64,000 bases of DNA, taken from the NCBI RefSeq assembly GCF_026229185.1, contig NZ_JAGGJA010000005.1, forward strand, positions 186,001 through 250,000, written 5' to 3'. This stretch comes from Fodinibius salsisoli. GTDB taxonomy: Bacteria > Bacteroidota > Rhodothermia > Balneolales > Balneolaceae. Positions within the stretch are counted from its first letter, which is position 1. Each line of letters starts with the position of its first letter. Both the position numbers and the translations under genes were made by a program. The notes beneath the pieces are model-generated. The model was given only the letters and a program-made list of their open reading frames with translations. It ran no database searches and was not told where the DNA came from. Positions 58,537 through 64,000 of the stretch are shown one piece after another.

Positions 58537-60966
58537 CTAATGTAGCACTATAGAATATCTCACCGAATCGCGTTCGGCAGGTGGCTGCTTCATAAACCAT
58601 AGTGGATAGAGTTTTCCTTCCGCCCAGTCGTCAATCATGTTGTCGTAATATTTTGATCCGGGATTGCCAGACTGCCCGCCCGGGTAAAGGCCATATGCTT
58701 TGACCTCTGGCCCCAGTTCAACGACCATCCGCCAGGAGGGACCATGACTCCCCCGCACGGCATTGATGGATTCAGCACCACCATCAGTAAATACATCCGG
58801 TTGACCCATGCCGGGCATTCGTCCAAGGTGGCCAATATTTGTATTGTTTACATAGCCCCACTTCCAGGTATCACCATACGAGCCTAACGATTCTTCCAGC
58901 TGTTGAAAGGCCTGATGAAATGATCGATTGATAAGATCCGAGAGCGTTTCTTTGTGGGTGGTATTGATATCATCATACCATTGCAGGGTCGAATCACTTA
59001 GTATGAGTTGAGCCGTTTGGTCACGGGCCGGCCGTTGCAGAGGGACCTTAGCTGATTGGTATTCGTCACCCCAGATTTCATTGTTTAGAGTATCCCACCA
59101 GTAGTCAAAAACCGATGGGGCAATTTGATTGCCTTTGTTGTAGTAGTTCCAGTTGGCAAGCCCGGTAATGGCCTGCTGTTTATCCGGGGAGAGTGTATCC
59201 GTTAACAGGGTCTCCAACAATTTGGGAAGAACCGTTTTAGCGTGATAGTTAAAGGAGTCCATTTGCAATCTTTGCATATCCTTGACGGTAATATCATCCA
59301 TGGAAGCCAACCGTTCGTTGATGCGTCGTCCCCGTTCATAGGGAGCAAAATCATCATCCAGGTAGTAGGGATAAGCATCGCCGGTAGGATCTTGGTTGGC
59401 GGAACTCACAAATCCCCGATCCGGATTTTTGACAGAGGGTATTTGATCAAAAGGGATCCAGCCTTGCCAATCGTATTTAGGATTGGAGCCATCACCAATA
59501 TACCGGCCCTGGTACTTCCATTTCAGGGGGTATTTGCCCGCCACGGTGAGGGCAATATCCGAACGGTCTGCAAAAACCCAGTTTTGAGCCGGACTTTCGA
59601 AATGCCGCAACGCCTGCCGGTACTCTTTATAGTCGTTAGCTTTGTTGATCTCCAGGAAATACTGGAGCTCATTCGACTTCTCATATGCGATCCACCGCAT
59701 GGCATGAAACTTTGGAATATGTGTTCGCATGGACTCACTCCCCGAAGTCTGTACCACCGGACCGTGATGCGTATAAGTTACCGTATCAATAATTGTTTTA
59801 GTGCCTTTTACCTTAATTTTTTCTACCCGTTGTAGGGTCGATTTCCACTGTCCGTCATAGCGATATTCGGATAAGGTTGAATCGCGGAAGGTAATTTCGT
59901 ACCAGTCCCAAACGTCGGCACTGACGTTGGTGGTGCCCCAGGCAGCATCTTCATTGAACCCAACGATGATAGACGGCGCTCCGGGTAAGGAAACGCCCAT
60001 TACATTTTGTTCAGGACTGTGCAGTTGCATTGCATACCAGATAGAAGGCAAGGTCATGCCCAGATGTGGGTCGTTGGCAAGAATAGGATAACCGCTGGCC
60101 GTTTTAGATCCACTGACGGCCCAGTTGTTACTTCCATTATTAGGATTGGGCTGAAAGGGAGGAATGTCTTGGGCGATGGATGGTGTAAATGTTGAGTCAG
60201 GCTGCCGGGTTTGTAAGGGCGTAAAACCCCACTTTTTACTATCTGGTATGACCGGATCGTTCAATGCTGGCTGCACGTTCAGAACGTTTTTTATGAATTC
60301 ATCACCCAGAAGGGCGCGGGTATTACTCATCCGCAGGTCTTGGTTACTGCCAGCCAGCGTATAGGTCATATTTTTAAGGAGTAGAGCGGTTTTGAGAGGC
60401 GTCCATTGTTCTGGGCCGTAATCCAAAATCTTGTACTCCAGTGGGTACTCCCGTTGATCCAGAGAGGTAATCCATGCGTTAACCCCGGCAGCATAGGCTT
60501 TGACGGCCTGGGCGGTTTCAGGATTTTCCATCATTCCCTCCAGGGCCCGTTCGGCGGCGTAGGTCATGCCAATTCTTCGTTGGTATCGGTCAAAGGCGAC
60601 CGTTCGGTTGCCCAGGATCTCCGAAAGTCTGCCTGCAGCGGCATGGGTTTGAAATTCCATCTGCCAGAGTCGCTCCCGGGCGGTAATGTAGCCCTGTGCG
60701 AAATAAAGATCCCGATCATTTTGGGCAAAAATGTGAGGAATCTGTTGGTCGTCAAAAACGACTTGGACCGTATCAGAAAGAACATCCGAAGAGAGTGATA
60801 TCGATTTATCGGGGGGAGCGTTGACAGGAGCATTGGTCCAAAAACCGCTGGATGGACTTAGGAAGCTTCCCAAAGGAGGGGCTGGACCTAATGAAGTGGA
60901 TAAAAGCCAAAAAAGAGCTGTAGTTGAGAATACTGTAAATAGTAATTGAGCAACTTTTTTGGTCAT
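58537..60966 (-). CDS. Penicillin-acylase-family N-terminal nucleophile amidase
   Basis: From the ATG at 60966 the precursor has 809 residues, with an N-terminal membrane or signal segment (AQLLFTVFSTTALFWLL). The family order is complete: alpha-chain DDQQIPHIFAQNDRDLYFAQGYITARERLWQME, a linker, then the self-cleavage site NNG-SNNWAVSG, where Ser279 becomes the N-terminal nucleophile of the beta-chain, then KTASGYPILANDPHLGM and VGFNEDAAWGTT. The C-terminal part has GAESINAVRGSHGPSWRMVVELG, as usual. These enzymes hydrolyse amide bonds of beta-lactams, acyl-homoserine lactones or other acylated amines in the periplasm. The substrate is not predictable here. An upstream start at 60996 is possible. 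Confidence 0.92.
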   Translation of the reverse strand: MTKKVAQLLFTVFSTTALFWLLSTSLGPAPPLGSFLSPSSGFWTNAPVNAPPDKSISLSSDVLSDTVQVVFDDQQIPHIFAQNDRDLYFAQGYITARERLWQMEFQTHAAAGRLSEILGNRTVAFDRYQRRIGMTYAAERALEGMMENPETAQAVKAYAAGVNAWITSLDQREYPLEYKILDYGPEQWTPLKTALLLKNMTYTLAGSNQDLRMSNTRALLGDEFIKNVLNVQPALNDPVIPDSKKWGFTPLQTRQPDSTFTPSIAQDIPPFQPNPNNGSNNWAVSGSKTASGYPILANDPHLGMTLPSIWYAMQLHSPEQNVMGVSLPGAPSIIVGFNEDAAWGTTNVSADVWDWYEITFRDSTLSEYRYDGQWKSTLQRVEKIKVKGTKTIIDTVTYTHHGPVVQTSGSESMRTHIPKFHAMRWIAYEKSNELQYFLEINKANDYKEYRQALRHFESPAQNWVFADRSDIALTVAGKYPLKWKYQGRYIGDGSNPKYDWQGWIPFDQIPSVKNPDRGFVSSANQDPTGDAYPYYLDDDFAPYERGRRINERLASMDDITVKDMQRLQMDSFNYHAKTVLPKLLETLLTDTLSPDKQQAITGLANWNYYNKGNQIAPSVFDYWWDTLNNEIWGDEYQSAKVPLQRPARDQTAQLILSDSTLQWYDDINTTHKETLSDLINRSFHQAFQQLEESLGSYGDTWKWGYVNNTNIGHLGRMPGMGQPDVFTDGGAESINAVRGSHGPSWRMVVELGPEVKAYGLYPGGQSGNPGSKYYDNMIDDWAEGKLYPLWFMKQPPAERDSVRYSIVLH

Positions 60967-61132
60967 ACTCTTTATCAAATATTTGCCAAATGCCATTCCC
61001 CGGATTCGTCAAAGACGAACCTTCCCCCTTCAAAAGGGGATATTAACTTGTCTTTAATTTATTCTGTTACCGTCACTACAAATTCACTACTTCTTAATCA
61101 TCATTCAAAATTTGACATTTCTCATTCAATCG

Positions 61133-62029
61133 TTACCACAGCATCTGTTTCATGCAGAAAACGCTGCCGCCACTTTTTAAGAACTCATAAGTGCTTACTT
61201 CATGTACCGAAAACCCCGCATCGCGCAAATTTTTGTTGACATCGGTACAGCCTTGTTGAATAATGACGTTGCGTCCATCGGGGCAGCAAGCATTACAGGC
61301 AAAAAGTTCTTCTGCCTCGTACTGAGAAGCCTCGATCACTTTATCAAACAGCGTATTGATCAGTTTTAATCCCTCGTCGGTAAAGGCATCCGGATAGATA
61401 AGGACTGTTTTTTCATCCAGCACACAGAAGCAGGTGTCAAGATGATAGAACGCTTCATCAACCAGCTCGAGTGCGATAACAGGGATATCGAACAGCTCAG
61501 AAATTGATTCATAGGCTGTCAAGGAGGAGCGATATCCATAACCACCCCAAAGCATCCGTTTACCGGTGTGCCAAATGGCATCGCCGCACCCTTCGAAGTC
61601 GTCGATTTTCGTTTCATCCAGAAAGTGGGCTTCATAACCGTTCTGACGGTACCACTGTTCAATGTAAGGGACTTCACGCTTACGCTGGTCAGCATGCATA
61701 ATACTCATGAGGGCATGGCGATTGCCCTCTTGGTCGATATAGGGTAAACTCTGGTTGGCACAAAACACCATATCGGGGAGTCCATCATGATCTTCCAACA
61801 ACCGTACATTGAGGCCAATTTGGTCAAATAGTGCCCGCACCAAGTCCCACTCATTTTGAGCTTCAATGGTATCTACATTGCCCACTTGGTTGGCCATGTG
61901 TGGATTGATGACATAGTCCACGGTATAATGCAAAGGCCGAACCATGAGTACTTCAGTCGGCAGGGGCATGGATGGAAGGTCGGTAATGCTAAAATCGAGC
62001 TGGTCGGCAGATGCTATAACGTGCGCCAT
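61133..62029 (-). CDS. Amidinotransferase/dimethylarginine dimethylaminohydrolase-family enzyme
   Basis: The 298-residue cytosolic protein belongs to the pentein fold. Landmarks are VLMVRPLHYTVDYVINPHM, LPDMVFCANQ (Asp86), FEGCGDAIWH (Glu146 and Asp150), the catalytic FYHLDTCFCVLDE (His196, Asp198) and a terminal GGSVFCMKQMLW with catalytic Cys292, seven residues from the end. Such enzymes act on the guanidino group of arginine or methylated arginine, releasing citrulline and an amine, or transfer it. Bacteroidota members often carry the DDAH label without proof. It is on the same strand as the acylase gene but separated by about 170 bases. Confidence 0.9.
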   Translation of the reverse strand: MAHVIASADQLDFSITDLPSMPLPTEVLMVRPLHYTVDYVINPHMANQVGNVDTIEAQNEWDLVRALFDQIGLNVRLLEDHDGLPDMVFCANQSLPYIDQEGNRHALMSIMHADQRKREVPYIEQWYRQNGYEAHFLDETKIDDFEGCGDAIWHTGKRMLWGGYGYRSSLTAYESISELFDIPVIALELVDEAFYHLDTCFCVLDEKTVLIYPDAFTDEGLKLINTLFDKVIEASQYEAEELFACNACCPDGRNVIIQQGCTDVNKNLRDAGFSVHEVSTYEFLKSGGSVFCMKQMLW

Positions 62030-62245
62030 AGTTTATTCAGTTGATTGGGTAAATTCGAATAGTAGTTCTTTTAAGTATTCAAAAGAATATAGATGCCAAA
62101 GATAACCATTTGTGGGAAAGAATAAACTTTTTTGAGCAGATAAAGCAGGATTCAGAGAGGATAAATTATTAGCTTAGCAGAGTGAAATCAATTCCGGGCT
62201 GGTTATGATTTGCAATGGTTTGAGGACAAAAATTTTTGATGATAG

Positions 62246-62842
62246 TTAGCCTGTAATATTTGAAATGCCATCGTAAATGAACTGGATGGAAAGAGCCGCC
62301 AGCAGTACGCCCAGAAATCGACTCAGGATTTCGTCTCCCGTTCGGCCAATGATTTTTTTCAGGTAGCTGGAGAGAAACATCAGGATAAGCGTAAGCAGGT
62401 ACACGGTGAGGATAGCAATAAGAACAGAAACATTGCCTTCGGTCGTGGTAGTATTAGAAAAGAGTAAAATGGAGAGCGTGAGTGCACCGGGACCCGCAAG
62501 CAGCGGAATAGACATCGGGAATACCGAAATATCTTTCTTTTCGGTAGCATCTTCGTATTCGGCGTCTTTGGTAATCATGTTAAAAGCCGTGTAGAAGAGC
62601 AGCAATCCACCGGCAATACGTAATGATTCGATAGAAATGCCCAGCTGATGAAGCAGGGCCTCGCCATAATTGCCAAAAATGGTGAGTAAGAGCGAAGAGA
62701 TGAGAATAGCTTTTAATGCCATAACCTTGCGGTGGCGTTTTTCGCCATCCGGCACCAGCGAGTGAAAGATAAGGGCTGCACCGATGGGGTCTACAATGAC
62801 AAAAAGCCCGGTTAATGCATTCAGATAAATAGCAAAATCCAT
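62246..62842 (-). CDS. MarC-family integral membrane protein
   Basis: The 198-residue protein has six membrane segments and the MarC/UPF0056 pattern: IYLNALTGLFVIVDPIGAALIF with the conserved DPIG at about 18-21, LRIAGGLLLFYTAFNMIT, VFPMSIPLLAGPGALTLSI and RFLGVLLAALSIQFIYDGI. Family function is unresolved; an old claim of a role in multiple antibiotic resistance was not upheld. Length is normal. It lies 25 bases after the SDR gene stop on the same strand and so is probably cotranscribed with it. Confidence 0.93.
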   Translation of the reverse strand: MDFAIYLNALTGLFVIVDPIGAALIFHSLVPDGEKRHRKVMALKAILISSLLLTIFGNYGEALLHQLGISIESLRIAGGLLLFYTAFNMITKDAEYEDATEKKDISVFPMSIPLLAGPGALTLSILLFSNTTTTEGNVSVLIAILTVYLLTLILMFLSSYLKKIIGRTGDEILSRFLGVLLAALSIQFIYDGISNITG

Positions 62843-62867
62843 AGTAGTAATTATTTAGGAAACGTCC

Positions 62868-63662
62868 TTAGGTAACGTCTGATTTAAGCAAGATTTTATT
62901 CAAGAGGTTAGGCGCCCACCGTTTGAGGTAGATACCGGCAATTTCTTTACCCCCGATATAAATTTCGTTCTTCTTTTTTTCAATTTTTGGAAGCAACTTT
63001 TCCGCAAAGGCATCGGGAGGCATGCCGTGCTGTTGGCCCTGGCCCATTTTGTTATGCTTGCTGCCGTCACCTTCCAGGGCATTTTTGGTGACATCCGTTT
63101 TGATAAAGCCGGGGCACACCAGCGAAACATTAATGTTATGCTCTTGAACTTCTTGACGCAAGCAGTCGAAGTATCCATGCAGGGCATGCTTGGAAGAGGC
63201 ATAGCTGGAGCGAAGCCGCGTGCCGAACTTTCCCATTACGCTGCTGGTCACCACAATATGTCCCGATTTGTGCTTAATCATGGATGGCAGCAGAGCTTTT
63301 GTTAAAGCTACCGCCCCAAAGAAGTTTACTTCCATCACTTTACGGATAACCTCCATTTCTGTGTCAATTGCCAGTGAGCGCTGACTAATGCCGCCGTTAT
63401 TGAACAGGTAGTCAACAGAGCCACATTGGTTCAGGGCCTGCTGCGCTTTAGAATCAAGAGAGTCGGTATCCGTGAGATCAAGTGGCAGGATGTGAATAGC
63501 TGAAGGATCTCCGCCGCAGCTTTCTTTTACTTCCTCAAGCTTTTGTTCCCGGCGCGCCGAAAGGATCAGCTTGGCCCCTCGTTCATGGAGGGCATAAGCC
63601 AACGCTTCGCCAATACCAGAGGAGGCTCCGGTAATCCAGGCTACTTTGTCGTGAAATGCCAT
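62868..63662 (-). CDS. Short-chain dehydrogenase/reductase (SDR)
   Basis: The 264-residue classical SDR has the cofactor site VAWITGASSGIGEALAYAL (GASSGIG at about 12-18), SARREQK suggesting NADP(H) preference, NNGG at 88-91, catalytic Ser140/141 in VVTSSVMGKFG, Tyr154 and Lys158 in YASSKHALHG, and CPGFIKTDVT. The family oxidises or reduces hydroxyl groups on many substrates. Here it resembles the ketoacyl/steroid-type DltE-like SDRs with a C-terminal extension (KEIAGIYLKRWAPNLLNKIL) that may form an amphipathic helix at a membrane. Substrate unknown. MarC follows after 25 bases. Confidence 0.92.
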   Translation of the reverse strand: MAFHDKVAWITGASSGIGEALAYALHERGAKLILSARREQKLEEVKESCGGDPSAIHILPLDLTDTDSLDSKAQQALNQCGSVDYLFNNGGISQRSLAIDTEMEVIRKVMEVNFFGAVALTKALLPSMIKHKSGHIVVTSSVMGKFGTRLRSSYASSKHALHGYFDCLRQEVQEHNINVSLVCPGFIKTDVTKNALEGDGSKHNKMGQGQQHGMPPDAFAEKLLPKIEKKKNEIYIGGKEIAGIYLKRWAPNLLNKILLKSDVT

Positions 63663-63850
63663 ATTAAGTACAAGGCTTAAAGTCCGTTTAAATGATTCAT
63701 GTAAAGATGTTGAAACATGCAGAGCATGACAAGAAGAGTTTTAAACTTTCCGATGGATTCAGATACTCTTCAAAGTTTGGTATCTTAGGGTCCCAACGAT
63801 TTTAGCATCAACAGTGTTGACCCTGTTTACCGTAACTAAAATTATTTGTT

Positions 63851-64000
63851 GTGAAACCCAGACATAGCATTTTATTAGTAGAAGATGAAGAAGAATCAGC
63901 TGAAATGCTGGCCAATTTCCTGGAGATGAATGATTATGAGGTGCTGGTTGCCCATGAAGGGAACCGGGCACTGGAACTCATTGAGCAGCACGCCGGTGAA
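63851..64000 (+). CDS. Response regulator receiver domain, N-terminal part (3' end outside window)
   Basis: The open frame from GTG 63851 encodes 50 residues to the window edge: VKPRHSILLVEDEEESAEML, then NFLEMNDYEVLVAHEGNRAL and ELIEQHAGE. The VEDEEE cluster (Glu11, Asp12) is the metal-binding acidic part of a receiver domain; the phosphorylated Asp and any output domain lie beyond the window. The TTG three bases earlier is another possible start. The product is part of a two-component system whose partner kinase cannot be seen. It is divergent from the SDR gene, with a 188-base gap. Confidence 0.9.
   Translation, partial: MKPRHSILLVEDEEESAEMLANFLEMNDYEVLVAHEGNRALELIEQHAGE

Noticed and set aside
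1-64000. Search for CRISPR arrays, tRNA or rRNA genes, transposases, phage genes, toxin-antitoxin or restriction systems
   Set aside because: No regularly spaced direct repeats, tRNA-like folds, transposase motifs or defence-gene pairs were seen; the only mobile-like items are short inverted repeats.

Overview
The window looks like chromosomal DNA of a Balneolota/Rhodothermota-type (Bacteroidota-related) bacterium, most likely a member of the Balneolaceae such as a Fodinibius or Gracilimonas relative. This is inferred from gene content: a Bacteroidota-type LptD, many lipoproteins with short lipoboxes, DUF2911 and DUF6567-like proteins, a 6-bladed beta-propeller lipoprotein, a short CarB without its C-terminal regulatory domain, a TonB-dependent receptor behind a TPP riboswitch, and one promoter of the Bacteroidota TTG/TAnnTTTG type. 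Moderate GC, long minus-strand runs and few Shine-Dalgarno sites fit this. No tRNA, rRNA, CRISPR array, transposase or phage gene was seen.

Layout. 1-7.4 kb: the end of riboflavin synthase, then a minus-strand housekeeping run (LptD, FtsB/DivIC-like, YraN, GbsR/MarR regulator, a cysteine-poor FmdB-like protein, a class I aminotransferase) and the remnant of an old-yellow-enzyme gene. 7.5-18.4 kb: an SLC12-type transporter, secreted or lipoprotein unknowns (one BP74-like), GH31 alpha-glucosidase, GlpD-type dehydrogenase, CYTH protein, Na+-dependent (NSS) transporter. 18.6-31.7 kb: S10 peptidase, YaaA, a sugar-oxidation group (two Gfo/Idh/MocA oxidoreductases and a DUF1080 3-keto-disaccharide hydrolase), CHRD protein, Gmad2 lipoprotein, DKNYY protein, PolX, GH43-like enzyme and NTF2-like lipoprotein. 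31.8-44.6 kb: M14 peptidase, erythromycin-esterase-like lipoprotein, TPR lipoprotein, TPP riboswitch with TonB-dependent receptor, EamA exporter, DUF2911 protein, MsrA, DUF6567-like lipoprotein, malate dehydrogenase. 44.7-64 kb: NAD kinase, an orphan peptide-binding lipoprotein, Ddl, the beta-propeller lipoprotein with a frame-broken thioredoxin-like partner, RecQ, a GxxExxY protein, carA-carB behind a leader terminator, a CPXCG zinc protein, a small membrane protein, penicillin-acylase family enzyme, amidinotransferase/DDAH-family enzyme, MarC, SDR, and the start of a response regulator.

Together the genes describe a heterotroph that breaks down peptides and oligosaccharides outside the cytoplasm (S10, M14, GH31, GH43-like, DUF1080 with Gfo/Idh/MocA), takes up thiamine compounds through a TonB-dependent receptor under TPP control, and makes pyrimidine/arginine precursors by carAB. 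Intergenic space is rich in miniature inverted repeats. The best leads are the carAB leader terminator, the orphan TPP-regulated receptor, the BP74-like lipoprotein, the disrupted propeller/thioredoxin pair, the keto-sugar gene group, and two repeat families: a MITE-like element with a GTCATCCTGA core and a TNNNGAG heptamer array that supplies the stop codon of a TPR lipoprotein gene. I found no convincing wholly new multi-gene system; most of the window is ordinary chromosome.
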